Shown piece after piece: positions 9,963-19,171 of a stretch of 64,000 nt of DNA (its first letter is position 1; the number at the start of each line of letters is the position of its first letter). The notes below the pieces were generated by a model. The model was not told the DNA's origin and made no database searches. It was given only the letters and a program-made list of their open reading frames with translations. The position numbers and the translations under genes were made by a program. Source of the stretch: Terriglobia bacterium (GTDB lineage: Bacteria > Acidobacteriota > Thermoanaerobaculia > Thermoanaerobaculales > Thermoanaerobaculaceae); NCBI GenBank assembly GCA_020073245.1, contig JAIQFQ010000012.1:1-64000 (forward strand), given 5' to 3'.

Positions 9963-9983
9963 GGGATCCGGGCACCGGGGTCC
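9963..9983. repeat. Short heptanucleotide array (3 units) between convergent genes
   Basis: Three adjoining period-7 units, GGGATCC, GGGCACC and GGGGTCC, lie just after the plus-strand gene and before the convergent amylase. They match the GGACCCC-type units at 25165 and 27146 when read on the other strand. This is the smallest member of the heptamer family in the window. Confidence 0.55.
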
Positions 9984-10080
9984 GACAATGGCACAGCCGG
10001 AAGGCCATCGGCAGGCGCGGCAGCACGGCGTGCAGCCGCGCCGCCGCCGTTGGGCCTATCGCAAGGCGCGGGAGCGGCCC

Positions 10081-10157
10081 GCGCCGGAGTGTAGCCGGAG
10101 GCTACATGAGGACGCGAGGTCGCGAGCGCAACGCCGCGAGAGGTCCGACGCCGGCGG
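10081..10157. repeat. REP-like structured intergenic element
   Basis: A perfect stem-loop TGTAGCC-GGA-GGCTACA (10090-10106) sits inside a GC-rich block flanked by GCGCCGG on the left and CCGGCGGCGC on the right, which can close the outer stem. The sequence GCGAGCGCAACGCCGCGAGAGG lies in the right half. The layout resembles a repetitive extragenic palindrome. No second copy was found in the window, so calling it a dispersed repeat is inference. Confidence 0.4.
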
Positions 10158-10159
10158 CG

Positions 10160-11830
10160 CTACTTGAGGCGCCAGATCGCGCTTGCCCGTGCGGGAAGCG
10201 ACACCCGCCACGCGGTGCCGAACGGTGAAAAGATCACGCCCGGGTCCGCGAAGACCGGTTCGAACACGGTCGTGGCCGTCCCAAACGGTCCGGCAGTCTG
10301 GAGCGAGCCGGAGATGTTATGGACGACCAGCGCGCGCTCGTCCGGCGTCGTCCGAAGGAACGACAGGACCTGGCCGCTGCCGCTGGCGAGGATCTGGAGG
10401 TCCCCGCGGCGCAGCGCCGCAGACGAGTGGCGGGCCCTGATCAACAGCCGGTACCGTGACAGCAGCGAGGACGGATCGCCCGTCTCGGCCGCGACGTTGG
10501 CGGTGTCCCTGCCCGGCGAGAACGGGAACCAGGGGCTCCCGGTCGTGAACCCGCCGCCGGCTGAGGCGTCCCACGGCATCGGCGTGCGCTTGAGCCTGTC
10601 GTCGGTGTCCGAGCTCCCGTTCGCGAGTCCGACCTCCTCGCCGTAATACATGAACGGCGTGCCGGGCAGGGTCAGCAGGATGGCGGCGGCGTTCCGCATC
10701 TTGCTCCCATCGTTGCCGAGTTGCGTCGCGAGTCGGATCTGGTCGTGGTTGGTCAGGAACGGCGCATCGGTGGCGCCAGCGGGGTAGGTCGACTGGACCT
10801 CGGCGAGCTTGCTGCCGATGACGGTCGCGTCTTGCCCATTGACGCCCTGGATAACGGCGGCTGCGAGCGGGAAGTCGAACGTCATCGGAAGCTCGTCGCC
10901 GCCGGGGACGGCCCCGGTGCTCCCGTAGTACGTGGCGATGATCGGGGTGTCGGTCCAGCTCTCCCCGACGAGCGTTGCTTCGGGCTTGACCGAACGGACC
11001 GAAAAGGAGAACTCCCGCCAGAAGGCGTGCGTTTCGGGCTGGTCGACCTGAAGCAGGCCCGGGCCGTTCTCCACGAGATGGCGGGCCGCGTCGAGCCGGA
11101 AGCCGTCGGCGCCCCGCGACAACCAGAGGCCCGCAAGCCGCTTGATCTCCGCACGCACCTCGGGGTTGCGGAAGTTGAGGTCCGGCATCCCGGCCCAGAA
11201 GACACCGTAGAACCACTGGCCATCCTTGAGGTTCTGGTGCCAGGTATCGGATCCCCCGTAGAGGTTCCACGGCTGTCGCCACCCGAGGTCGGTCGGGCTC
11301 CAGACGTACCAATCGCGCTTGGCCGCGGTCGGCGACGACGCGGCGTCCACGAACCAGGGGTGGTCCGAGCCCGTGTGGTTGATGACGTAGTCGACGATTA
11401 CCTTGATGCCCCGGCGGTGGGCCTCCTGGCACAGGGTCGCGAAATCATCGTTGCTGCCGTAGTCGGGATTGATGGTCTCGTAGTCGGTGGTGTCGTACCC
11501 GTGGTAGCTTGGCGACTTGAAGATCGGCATGAGCCAGATCGCATCCACCTTGAGGTCGGTTGTCGTGGCCGGATCGCCGGTGTTGAGGTAGTCGAGCTTT
11601 CCGATCAGCCCCTTGAGGTCCCCGGTTCCGTCCCCGTTGGAGTCGGCGAAGCTGCGCACGAACACCTCGTAGAAGACGGCGCCCTTCGACCAGTCGTTGT
11701 TCCAGAGCGGGGCCCCTCGCTGCAACACGCGCCGCACCGTGCGCGGCTGCTGGTCGGGTTGCCCGCCCGCCACAGCGACCGGGACGCCCGCGGCGAAAGG
11801 CAAAATCAGGGCAATCAGAAACCTGTGCAT
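10160..11830 (-). CDS. Secreted GH13 alpha-amylase-family enzyme
   Basis: The product is a 556-residue exported glycosidase that would cut extracellular alpha-glucans into oligosaccharides for the adjacent importer. The signal peptide is HRFLIALILPFAAGVPVAVA. All four GH13 regions are visible: DYVINH (147-152), GFRLDAAR with nucleophile Asp247, VGES with acid/base Glu290, and TNHD with Asp363. The first strand motif GAVFYEVFVRSFADSNGDG is also typical, as is a calcium-type loop near it. A domain C beta-sandwich ends the protein. The ATG at 11830 is chosen because the signal peptide starts there; the frame is open further but that part is arginine-rich and not export-like. It is divergent from the ParB-fold gene and convergent with the second glucan-binding protein. 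Confidence 0.93.
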   Translation of the reverse strand: MHRFLIALILPFAAGVPVAVAGGQPDQQPRTVRRVLQRGAPLWNNDWSKGAVFYEVFVRSFADSNGDGTGDLKGLIGKLDYLNTGDPATTTDLKVDAIWLMPIFKSPSYHGYDTTDYETINPDYGSNDDFATLCQEAHRRGIKVIVDYVINHTGSDHPWFVDAASSPTAAKRDWYVWSPTDLGWRQPWNLYGGSDTWHQNLKDGQWFYGVFWAGMPDLNFRNPEVRAEIKRLAGLWLSRGADGFRLDAARHLVENGPGLLQVDQPETHAFWREFSFSVRSVKPEATLVGESWTDTPIIATYYGSTGAVPGGDELPMTFDFPLAAAVIQGVNGQDATVIGSKLAEVQSTYPAGATDAPFLTNHDQIRLATQLGNDGSKMRNAAAILLTLPGTPFMYYGEEVGLANGSSDTDDRLKRTPMPWDASAGGGFTTGSPWFPFSPGRDTANVAAETGDPSSLLSRYRLLIRARHSSAALRRGDLQILASGSGQVLSFLRTTPDERALVVHNISGSLQTAGPFGTATTVFEPVFADPGVIFSPFGTAWRVSLPARASAIWRLK

Positions 11831-11924
11831 CAAACAGTGGCCCGCGTGAGGTGACTCGCTAGGGTATAGCATGAGAAGAATCGTACCGCGCTTTCGGCGA
11901 CCCGCAACGGTATGGAGGAGCGCG

Positions 11925-12797
11925 ATGACTCGCTTCGACGCCGCCCGTCGCGCGGCGGTCATGCAGGATCTGCTGGGGGTCCTCACGGGACGGCCCGTAG
12001 ACCTGCTGCCCTTCGATCGCGTCCGGTCCGGCCTGCGCCTCAAGCACACGGTGGACCGCGGTCACCGGGACGTTCCCCTCGAGTTGATCGTGGGAACTCT
12101 CGGGCGGGAGCGCGAGTTCAACCGCGAGTTCTTGCCACGCGAGGAGGCACTGCGGGACCGGTGGGAGGAGGTCGAGGAGCTGGCCGAGGGGCCGGCCGGC
12201 TTCCCGGCTGTGGAGCTCTACCAGGTTGGCGATACGTACTTCGTCGTCGACGGCCACCACCGGGTCTCAGTTGCGCGCTCCCTCGGGGTTTCCACCATCG
12301 AAGCCCACGTGAAGGAGTTCCTCACGCCGGTCCCGATAGGCCCCGGGGCCTCGATCGAAGAGGTAGTCCTGAGCAGCGGGTTCGCCGACTTCCTCGAAGC
12401 GACCGGGCTTGTGCCTGCCGCGCCAGATGAGTTCCGGGTCTCGGAGCCGAACGGCTACGAACGCCTGCTCGAGCACATCACCGTGCATCGCTATTACCGC
12501 GGGATCGAGAGCGGACGGGGCTCGAGCTGGGGAGAGGCCGTCGCATCGTGGTACGACACCGTCTACACACCGATCATCGCGGCGATCCGGCGCTGCGGCG
12601 TCATGGAGGGGTTCCCGGGGAGGACGGAGACGGACCTCTACCTGTTCACCATGGACCACGTGCACCACCTGCGGGAGCGCTACGCCCCCAAGCCGGTGCC
12701 GTTTCCCGTCGCGGTCCGTCACTTCAAGTTCTTCTACACGGAGGGGCGTCGCCTGTCCGGCCGGCTGCGGTCGTGGTGGCGCCGGTGGCGCTTGTGA
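11925..12797 (+). CDS. ParB/sulfiredoxin-fold protein of unknown role
   Basis: This 290-residue cytoplasmic protein contains YFVVDGHHRVSVARSLG (about 103-119), the Gly-His-x-Arg-x-x-x-Ala signature of ParB-like nucleotide-binding domains. The C-terminal half contains EHITVHRYYRGIESG and FPGRTETDLYLFTMDHVHHL, conserved-looking aromatic/histidine motifs resembling DUF4032-type proteins; this match is from memory and uncertain. It has no helix-turn-helix or segregation partner (no parA nearby), so chromosome partitioning is unlikely. The start at 11925 has GGAGGAG four bases upstream. It precedes an aldo/keto reductase and malQ on the same strand, 31 bases from the former, which suggests co-transcription with carbohydrate genes. 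Confidence 0.6.
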   Translation: MTRFDAARRAAVMQDLLGVLTGRPVDLLPFDRVRSGLRLKHTVDRGHRDVPLELIVGTLGREREFNREFLPREEALRDRWEEVEELAEGPAGFPAVELYQVGDTYFVVDGHHRVSVARSLGVSTIEAHVKEFLTPVPIGPGASIEEVVLSSGFADFLEATGLVPAAPDEFRVSEPNGYERLLEHITVHRYYRGIESGRGSSWGEAVASWYDTVYTPIIAAIRRCGVMEGFPGRTETDLYLFTMDHVHHLRERYAPKPVPFPVAVRHFKFFYTEGRRLSGRLRSWWRRWRL

Positions 12798-12828
12798 CCT
12801 GCCTGCCTTCTTCTCGGCCGAGGAGCCG

Positions 12829-13719
12829 ATGACGGCCCCACCGCAACGCCCGTTCGGCGCCACCGGCATCACCGTCTCCGCGCTCGGCATCGGCGGCGGG
12901 GCGACCGGCGACCCGTCGCTCCCCGAGGACACCGTCGACGTCTTTCTGGGTGCCGCCGCAGACGCGGGTGTCACGCTGATAGACACGGCGCGCTCCTACG
13001 GCGCCTCCGAGGAGCGCATCGGGCGACACCTGGCGTCGCGGCGTGACCGGTTCGTGCTCTCCACAAAGGTCGGGTACGGGATCGAAGGATTCGAGGACTG
13101 GACGGGCCCCTGCGTCGCAGCCGGCATCGACGCGGCGCTGCGGCGCCTCGCCACGGACCGGATCGACATCGTGCACCTGCACTCGTGTCCGCTCGAGGTC
13201 CTCGAGCGAGGCGAGGCGATCGAGCCGCTGCTACGGGCGGTCGAAGCGGGCAAGGTGCGGGTCGCGGCGTACTCGGGGGAGAACGAGGCGCTGGCGTGGG
13301 CCGTCGCCTCAGGGAGTTTCGGCGGCGTCCAGGCCTCGGTCAACGTGTGCGACCAGAACGCGCTCAGGGGCCAGCTCGCGGAAGCCCACCGGCGGGGTCT
13401 CGGGGTGATCGCGAAGCGGCCGCTGGCCAACGCGCCGTGGCGCTTCGACCGGATGCCCGAACCGGCCGACGTGGCGGAGTACTGGAAGCGCTTCCATGCC
13501 CTCGCCATCGGCCCCTGCGGCCTGCCCTGGGAGGAGGTGGCGATCCGGTTCGCGGCGTGGCAGCCCGAGGTGGCTGCGTGCGTCGTCGGGACGGCGAGCC
13601 CAGCTCACCTGCGCCGAAACGTCGACGCGGTTTGCCGAGGCCCTCTCCCCGATGAGATCGGCCGGCGGATCCAGGAGGCCTTCTCGGCACGCGGCGCCGG
13701 ATGGCCGGGGGTGATCTGA
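12829..13719 (+). CDS. Aldo/keto reductase family oxidoreductase
   Basis: The product is a 296-residue NAD(P)H-dependent TIM-barrel reductase. The catalytic tetrad is visible as Asp52 (LIDTARSYG), Tyr57, Lys80 (STKVGYG) and His118 (DIVHLHS). The late strands include KVRVAAYSG and AACVVGTASPAHLRRNV, the phosphate-binding region. The length is slightly short for the family (300-330). The start at 12829 has AGGAG three bases upstream; the open frame further upstream overlaps the previous gene out of phase. The substrate is unknown; the neighbours suggest a sugar-related carbonyl, but that is only context. Confidence 0.85.
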   Translation: MTAPPQRPFGATGITVSALGIGGGATGDPSLPEDTVDVFLGAAADAGVTLIDTARSYGASEERIGRHLASRRDRFVLSTKVGYGIEGFEDWTGPCVAAGIDAALRRLATDRIDIVHLHSCPLEVLERGEAIEPLLRAVEAGKVRVAAYSGENEALAWAVASGSFGGVQASVNVCDQNALRGQLAEAHRRGLGVIAKRPLANAPWRFDRMPEPADVAEYWKRFHALAIGPCGLPWEEVAIRFAAWQPEVAACVVGTASPAHLRRNVDAVCRGPLPDEIGRRIQEAFSARGAGWPGVI

Positions 13720-13785
13720 CGGCCGCTCGCGGTCCTGAGAGAGGGCACGCGATCCGCTACCATACGGTGAACGGGAGTCCGACCG

Positions 13786-15285
13786 ATGGCCTTTGAGCGA
13801 GCCTGCGGCGTCCTGCTTCATCCGACCTGCCTGCCGGGTCCGTACGGTATCGGCGACATCGGCCCGGCCGCCCACCGCTACCTGGAGTGGCTGGCCCGGG
13901 CCGGCGCGCGTTGGTGGCAGGTGCTGCCGCTCAACCCGGCGGGACCCGGCGCCTCCCCGTACGCTGCGACTTCGACGTTCGCCGGCAGCACCGCGCTCGT
14001 GAGCCCCGAGCTGCTCCGGAGCCAGGGTCTCCTGCAGGCTTCCGACCTTTCGGTCCCGCCTGACTTCTCGCCGTTCAAGGTCGAATTCCCCCGGGTCGTG
14101 CCGTACAAGCGCGCGCTCCTGGAGCGCGCCTTCGAGCGGTTCGCGGCTCGGCCGCCGGCCGGAATCGGGGAGCGGCTCGAGGCGTTCCGAGGCCGGCACG
14201 CGGCGTGGCTGCGTGACTGGGCCCTGTTCGCCGCTCTCAAGCGTGCTGGCGCGGACGCATCGTGGTGGGAGTGGCCGGAGGAGATCGCACTCCGCCGGCC
14301 AGGAGCGCTCGGGGCGTGGGCAGCTCGGCATCAGCGTGAGTTGGCGTTCGAGGAGTTCTGCCAGTTCGTGTTCTTCGAGCAGTGGGAGGTCCTTCGCGAA
14401 CGGGCTCGCGCGCTGGGGATCGGCATCCTCGGCGACCTTCCGATCTACGTCGCCGATGACAGCGCGGAGGTGTGGGCGAACCGCGGGCTCTTCCGCCTCG
14501 ACGGGCGCGGTCGGCCGGTCGCGGTGGCCGGCGTGCCGCCGGACTACTTCAGCGAGACCGGCCAGCTCTGGGGCAACCCGCTCTACGACTGGGAGGCGCT
14601 CGAGGCGTCTGGATACGGCTGGTGGGTGGCGCGCATGCGGGCGATGTTCGAGCTGGTCGACGCGGTGCGGCTGGACCACTTTCGCGGTTTCGCGGGGTAC
14701 TGGGAAGTGCCGGCGGGAGCAAAGACCGCGGCGACCGGCCGGTGGGTGCCGGGTCCCGGGCGAAAGCTGTTCGACGCGCTCCGCGCGGCGCTGGGTGAGC
14801 GCTCGCTCGTAGCCGAGGACCTCGGCGTGATGACCGATGATGTCAAGGAACTGCGCGATTCCCTAGGGCTGCCCGGAATGGCGGTGCTGCAGTTCGCGTT
14901 CGCCCCCGCGTCGCGCAGCAAGTTCGTGCCGTACCTGCACCGCCGCAACATGGTGGTGTACACCGGGACCCACGACAACAACACCACCCTCGGATGGTTC
15001 ATGGGCGACGCCTCGCCGGCCGAGAAGGAGTTCGTGTGCCGGTATCTCGCCACGGATGGCCGCGAGATCCACTGGGACATGATCAGGGTGGCGCTCTCAT
15101 CGGTCGCGGACCTCGCGGTCGTCCCGCACCAGGACATCGCGGGGCTGGGTGCGGACTGCCGGATGAACACGCCCTCGAAGGCCGAGGGCAACTGGCGTTT
15201 CCGGCTCACGGACTGGATGCTCGGCGACGCCCTCAGGGACCGCTTCGCGGGGCTCTGTTGGCTGTACGGACGCAGCGGAAGCTAG
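13786..15285 (+). CDS. malQ: 4-alpha-glucanotransferase (amylomaltase, GH77)
   Basis: This 499-residue cytoplasmic enzyme transfers maltosyl and longer alpha-1,4-glucan segments between maltodextrins, releasing glucose. GH77 motifs are complete: GVLLHPTCLPGPYGIGD at the N terminus, LPLNPAGPGASPYA (47-60), GDLPIYVADDSAEVW, FSETGQLWGNPLYDW, nucleophile Asp297 in VRLDHFRG, acid/base Glu344 in VAEDLGV and Asp397 in THDNNT. The length is exactly that of bacterial amylomaltases. A TACCAT box at 13758 and a GGGAG site precede the ATG, so it may also have its own promoter. It completes the cytoplasmic part of the maltodextrin pathway started by MalK-E-F-G. Confidence 0.96.
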   Translation: MAFERACGVLLHPTCLPGPYGIGDIGPAAHRYLEWLARAGARWWQVLPLNPAGPGASPYAATSTFAGSTALVSPELLRSQGLLQASDLSVPPDFSPFKVEFPRVVPYKRALLERAFERFAARPPAGIGERLEAFRGRHAAWLRDWALFAALKRAGADASWWEWPEEIALRRPGALGAWAARHQRELAFEEFCQFVFFEQWEVLRERARALGIGILGDLPIYVADDSAEVWANRGLFRLDGRGRPVAVAGVPPDYFSETGQLWGNPLYDWEALEASGYGWWVARMRAMFELVDAVRLDHFRGFAGYWEVPAGAKTAATGRWVPGPGRKLFDALRAALGERSLVAEDLGVMTDDVKELRDSLGLPGMAVLQFAFAPASRSKFVPYLHRRNMVVYTGTHDNNTTLGWFMGDASPAEKEFVCRYLATDGREIHWDMIRVALSSVADLAVVPHQDIAGLGADCRMNTPSKAEGNWRFRLTDWMLGDALRDRFAGLCWLYGRSGS

Positions 15286-15368
15286 TCGACGACCCGGCGT
15301 TCGCGAAGGCCGCACCGCCGAACCCCAACAAGGAGGGCACTGCGCCAGGGGCCTCTGCTGGCCTGGCC

Positions 15369-16019
15369 TCAGTTGGTCGTCTTGGCCTGGGCGCGCTGGC
15401 GGAAGAACTCGATGACGGCGGGCATCACGGAGATGATGATGATCGCGAAGATCACGAGGGTGAAGTTGCGCTTGACGACCGGGATGTTCCCGAACCAGAA
15501 CCCGGCCATGACGAACCCGAGCACCCAGGCCACGCCCCCGACCACGTTATAGGAGAGGAAGCGCCCGTACGTCATCTTGCCGATCCCGGCCACGAACGGC
15601 GCAAACGTTCGCACGATCGGGACGAAGCGGGCGATGACGATCGTCTTGCCCCCGTACCGCTCGTAAAACTCGTGCGTCCTCTGGAGGTGCTTCTTGTTGA
15701 GGAAGCGGACGTTCTCCTTGTGGAACACCTTGGGGCCCACGATCGCCCCGATCCAGTAGTTGGCCGTGTCGCCGAGGATCGCCGCGCCCGCCAGAACCAG
15801 GAGTGCCATCGCGAGACCGAGCGAGCCGCGCGCTGCGAATGTGCCCACCGCGAACAGCAGCGAGTCGCCTGGAAGGAAGGGCGTCACAACGAATCCAGTC
15901 TCGCAGAAGACGATCACGAACAGAATGAGGTACGTGAGCAGCCCGTACTGTTGGATCATCAGGTCGAGATGCGCGTCGATGTGGAGGACGAATTCGATCA
16001 GCTGGCCCACGTAACCCAT
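15369..16019 (-). CDS. DedA-family inner-membrane protein
   Basis: This 216-residue membrane protein belongs to the DedA/VTT (SNARE-associated) family, whose members are phospholipid flippases or undecaprenyl-phosphate transporters. The family landmarks are ETGFVVTPFLPGDSLLFAVG (re-entrant loop with Glu and Gly-Asp-Ser), GDTANYWIG, and FYERYGGKTIVIARFVPIVRTFAPFVAG with the essential Arg-Phe-x-Pro-x-x-Arg motif. Four to five membrane segments are seen. The ATG at 16019 follows AGGGAGAG; a GTG at 16043 in the same frame would add eight polar residues. It converges with malQ and lies downstream of the argS operon on the same strand, about 130 bases beyond the AlaX stop. Confidence 0.92.
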   Translation of the reverse strand: MGYVGQLIEFVLHIDAHLDLMIQQYGLLTYLILFVIVFCETGFVVTPFLPGDSLLFAVGTFAARGSLGLAMALLVLAGAAILGDTANYWIGAIVGPKVFHKENVRFLNKKHLQRTHEFYERYGGKTIVIARFVPIVRTFAPFVAGIGKMTYGRFLSYNVVGGVAWVLGFVMAGFWFGNIPVVKRNFTLVIFAIIIISVMPAVIEFFRQRAQAKTTN

Positions 16020-16147
16020 TGGCTCTCCCTGGCGATCACTCACCGGCGGACGGACCGGCGGATCTGGCGCCCACCCCTGCCGGAGCGGTCAAAGTAAGCC
16101 CAACCCGGACCGAAAGCAAGGTGGAGCGGCGCCGCCAGCGCGGTCCT

Positions 16148-17341
16148 TCAGGCCCCTGCGACCAACTCGCCGAGGCGTGCGACGGCCGCGTCCCGGGACG
16201 CGAGAGAGCCGGCTTTTCCCTGGAAGATGCGCCCGGATCCGCCTCCCCGCCCTGCCAGCAGCCCGGCGATCTCCTTTCCCACCGTCTGAACCTCGAGGGC
16301 CATCGCCTCCCCGACGACGACCATGAAGAACGACTGGTCGCCGAGAGACGCGGTGAGCAAGGCGGCAACGCCCGGAGCGGAGGACGAAAGCCGCCGCCCG
16401 AGGCGTTGCAGGAATGCGACATCCTTGCCGTCGAAGTGAGCGCTCACGACGCGTCCCGGCCGCGCAGCGAGCGCGGCTGCGGTCGCCTCGGCGAGCTCGT
16501 CCTCGAGCCCCCTAGCCTGCTTCTCGAGGGCATGGAGCTGGCCGAGCTTCAGCTCCGCGGCGCGCGCGAGCTCCTCGTCGGGAGCGCCGAGCAGCACGCG
16601 CAGCGCCGCGTTCCGCTGTTCGTGTACGGCGAGGCGCGCCCGAACACGGCCGCCGGCGAGCCAGAAGAGCCGGGTGCCGCCACGCATCGACTCGGTGCCG
16701 AGGAGCTTGATGGCCTCGATCTCCGAGGTCGAGCGCACGTGCGTGCCACCGCAGGTGTTGAGGTCGAGCCCGGCGATCTCGACCAGGCGGACGTCGCCGA
16801 CGTGCCCCGCCGGGAGGCCGCGGGTCCGCACGGCGAGCGTCGCGAGCTCATCCTGTGGGATGCGGCGAGTGGAAACCGGCCGCGCGACACGGATCTCCGC
16901 CGCCACTGTTTCCTCCAGCATCCGGAGCTCGCCGGGTCCCGGATTGACGACGGCGAGCTCAATGTCGCACAGTTGTTCGCCGAGGTGGAACGCGATCGTC
17001 GGCCACCCGAACCGGTCGTCCGCGACGGCGGTGAGGAGGTGTTGTCCGGTGTGCTGCTGCATGTGGTCGAAGCGGCGTTCCCAGTCCAGTCGTGCGGTCA
17101 CGGGTCCGAGGGGCACCTCGCGATCGAGGGTGTGTCGGATGAACCCTTCGTGCCTCTGGACGTCGATCACCGGGACCTCGCCGAGAAGCCCACGGTCGGA
17201 AGGCTGACCACCTCCCTCGGGGTAGAAGATCGTCCGGGAGAGCACGGCGAACGGCCGGCCGCCCTCATTCCCCACCTCGACAATCTCGGTTTCGACCTCG
17301 GCGAGATAGGGATCGCGCTCGAAGAGAGGAAAGTCGCTCAT
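16148..17341 (-). CDS. AlaX-type alanyl-tRNA editing protein (long form)
   Basis: The product is a 397-residue free-standing editing protein that would hydrolyse mischarged Ser-tRNA(Ala) or Gly-tRNA(Ala). It has the AlaRS editing-domain motif FYPEGGGQPSDRG (39-51) and the zinc ligands His97 and His101 (QQHTGQH), Cys197 and His201 (CGGTH). The C-terminal part (about 240-397) with a coiled coil and GGSGRIFQGKAG matches a DHHA1-type domain, as in AlaX-L proteins. No aminoacylation domain is present. The ATG overlaps the stop of the upstream O-antigen-ligase-like gene (ATGA), so its translation is coupled to that gene, with argS first in the same run. Confidence 0.88.
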   Translation of the reverse strand: MSDFPLFERDPYLAEVETEIVEVGNEGGRPFAVLSRTIFYPEGGGQPSDRGLLGEVPVIDVQRHEGFIRHTLDREVPLGPVTARLDWERRFDHMQQHTGQHLLTAVADDRFGWPTIAFHLGEQLCDIELAVVNPGPGELRMLEETVAAEIRVARPVSTRRIPQDELATLAVRTRGLPAGHVGDVRLVEIAGLDLNTCGGTHVRSTSEIEAIKLLGTESMRGGTRLFWLAGGRVRARLAVHEQRNAALRVLLGAPDEELARAAELKLGQLHALEKQARGLEDELAEATAAALAARPGRVVSAHFDGKDVAFLQRLGRRLSSSAPGVAALLTASLGDQSFFMVVVGEAMALEVQTVGKEIAGLLAGRGGGSGRIFQGKAGSLASRDAAVARLGELVAGA

Positions 17342-19155
17342 AGGTGACCCCCACCCATTACCTTCTGCCCTGCGTTGCGTGAAAGGTCGTGGTTCTCATG
17401 GGTGCTCTCCGCCAAGGTCGGCGATTCCACCGGGCCCGGAACGCCCAGAGGTGCCGCCGCCAGCAGGAAACCCCACAGCGGAGCCAGGCGGAAGTCCAGG
17501 ATCTCGGGGGCCGCGAGGCTCCACACGGAGTAGCCGAACCATACGGCGGCGTGCGCCGCCAGGAAGACACGGCGTGGGTCCCCGGCGGTCAGACGTAGCG
17601 CCGAGATGGCAGGTACCAGTATCCAAAGGAAGAGCGCGGCTCCGACGGCGACGAGGCCCGCGAAGCCGAGCTTGAAGAGGAGGAAAACATAGAAATTGTG
17701 GATGTAGTTGGGGTTCTCGAAACCCACGATGTTGCCTGTTCGGTCGTAGCCGGTGGCGGCGAACTGAAAGCGTGCCCCGAGGCCGTGGCCGAGCACACGG
17801 GCGGTCCACGACGAGCGGAGAAACTCGCGGAGAACTGCTCTGGTCTCCTTGAAACGGAATGCGAGAGAAGCGTCGCTGGCGAATGCGCTCTCTCCGGAGC
17901 CTGCGTCCGGGTCCACGGGGCGGTAAACGCCGCGGTCGAGGAGCACGATCAGGGACCCGAGCCACGCCGGTCCCAGCCGTTCGAACGTGACGCCCTTCAG
18001 GCCCTCCGACGTCCCCCGCGTGTCTCGGAGGCGCACCTCCAGCGACATCGTCGCCCTTCTGCTGACGGCCACCTCCGAGAAGACCTTTGCGCCCGCCTTG
18101 GATGCGAGGATGTCGGCGACCACCAGGGGCTCCGAGTCCGAGCCGGAGCCCGCGGGCCAGACACCGACCTGGACGCGGCCGGGACCCCGGAACAGGACCT
18201 CGCCCCGGACTCGATAGGCCGCTGCAGGCATCTCCGGCGTGCTCAGGGCGTCGATCCGAGCCACGCTCCCGATGTCGGGTGCATGCACCTCGGGACCAGT
18301 CGCCGACTCGAGGACAGGTCTGGCAGGACCCGGGACGCGCTCGTCCAGCCGGCTGAGAAGATTCGGCCTGGCGTGGCCCCACCAGAGCACGGACAGGGCC
18401 GCTGCCGAAGCCGTGACGGCCAGGAGCACCGCGGCCGCGCGGAGCAGCCACGGCCGGAAAATCGCCGCCTTGCCCCACGCGACCAGAGCGAAGACCACGA
18501 CTGCGAAGGTGCCTGCAAGCCAGAGCGAGCGGACGCTCGAGATCAGCGTGTAGGCCGCGACGATGCCGACGGCGCCGAATGCCAGGTGGCGTCTCCACCC
18601 CTTCGAGGTGGCGCCAAGGGCGAGCCCCAGGAGGGCGGCCAACATTGCCGCGCCGGTCGGCGCCGCGCCGTTTGGGAAGGAGAATCGCCTGGGGTCCTGG
18701 CCGTGTGCGAGGCGCACGACGCCGAACGCGAAGGCGACAAGGCAGGCGGCGCTGGACATCCCCGACACCACGACCGCAAAGCGTCTCATCCCGGCGACGC
18801 TGCCGTGCATCCAGCCTCCGAGCGCGGCGAGCGGCAGGAGGCCCATCGAGAGCAGTTGGCCGGCGACCAGATGGGTTTCGTTGCCCCTCACCAGAGCTAC
18901 GACGCCGCCGAGCATGGCAGCAGCCGCATACAACCCGACGCCGACCATCAACGGCGACCATGGGAGAGCGAGGTTCGCCCGGCGACGAGGGTTGGCGAGA
19001 CCCAGGAGCACGACGGCGAGGGTGACGGCCAGGTTGAGGGATGCTCTGGCGGCGCCCTCGGCGGCCGTGGGGAGGCTGTGCGTAACCACGGGGCCGAGCA
19101 GCATCGCCAACGCTGCGAGCGGCACCACGAGTCGCGCGAAGGCTGTCGGGTCCAT
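17338..19155 (-). CDS. O-antigen ligase/polymerase-like membrane protein with an inserted extracytoplasmic domain
   Basis: This 605-residue integral membrane protein has about eleven hydrophobic segments. The region LGHGLGARFQF ... YIHNFYVFLLFKLGFAGL matches the conserved Wzy_C/WaaL loop, in which the His of the HNF motif is catalytically important. Between the seventh and eighth helices (about 275-425) lies a large external region with a beta-rich, carbohydrate-binding-like character (YRVRGEVLFRGPGRVQVGV, MSLEVRLRDTRG). It probably acts in surface polysaccharide assembly at the periplasmic face. The ATG at 19155 starts just after the argS stop (17-base gap); the stop overlaps the AlaX start. 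No glycosyltransferases are nearby, so the substrate is unknown. Confidence 0.75.
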   Translation of the reverse strand: MDPTAFARLVVPLAALAMLLGPVVTHSLPTAAEGAARASLNLAVTLAVVLLGLANPRRRANLALPWSPLMVGVGLYAAAAMLGGVVALVRGNETHLVAGQLLSMGLLPLAALGGWMHGSVAGMRRFAVVVSGMSSAACLVAFAFGVVRLAHGQDPRRFSFPNGAAPTGAAMLAALLGLALGATSKGWRRHLAFGAVGIVAAYTLISSVRSLWLAGTFAVVVFALVAWGKAAIFRPWLLRAAAVLLAVTASAAALSVLWWGHARPNLLSRLDERVPGPARPVLESATGPEVHAPDIGSVARIDALSTPEMPAAAYRVRGEVLFRGPGRVQVGVWPAGSGSDSEPLVVADILASKAGAKVFSEVAVSRRATMSLEVRLRDTRGTSEGLKGVTFERLGPAWLGSLIVLLDRGVYRPVDPDAGSGESAFASDASLAFRFKETRAVLREFLRSSWTARVLGHGLGARFQFAATGYDRTGNIVGFENPNYIHNFYVFLLFKLGFAGLVAVGAALFLWILVPAISALRLTAGDPRRVFLAAHAAVWFGYSVWSLAAPEILDFRLAPLWGFLLAAAPLGVPGPVESPTLAESTHENHDLSRNAGQKVMGGGHL

Positions 19156-19171
19156 CTCGGATTGCGTCTCG

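Noticed and set aside
11925-12797. Calling the ParB-fold protein a chromosome-partitioning ParB
   Set aside because: There is no parA, no parS-like site and no ParB helix-turn-helix; only the nucleotide-binding fold motif is shared.
15286-15368. Terminator between malQ and dedA
   Set aside because: The CCAGGGGCC/GGCCTGG pairing needs a two-base bulge and there is no T-tract on either strand, so it was not listed as a feature.
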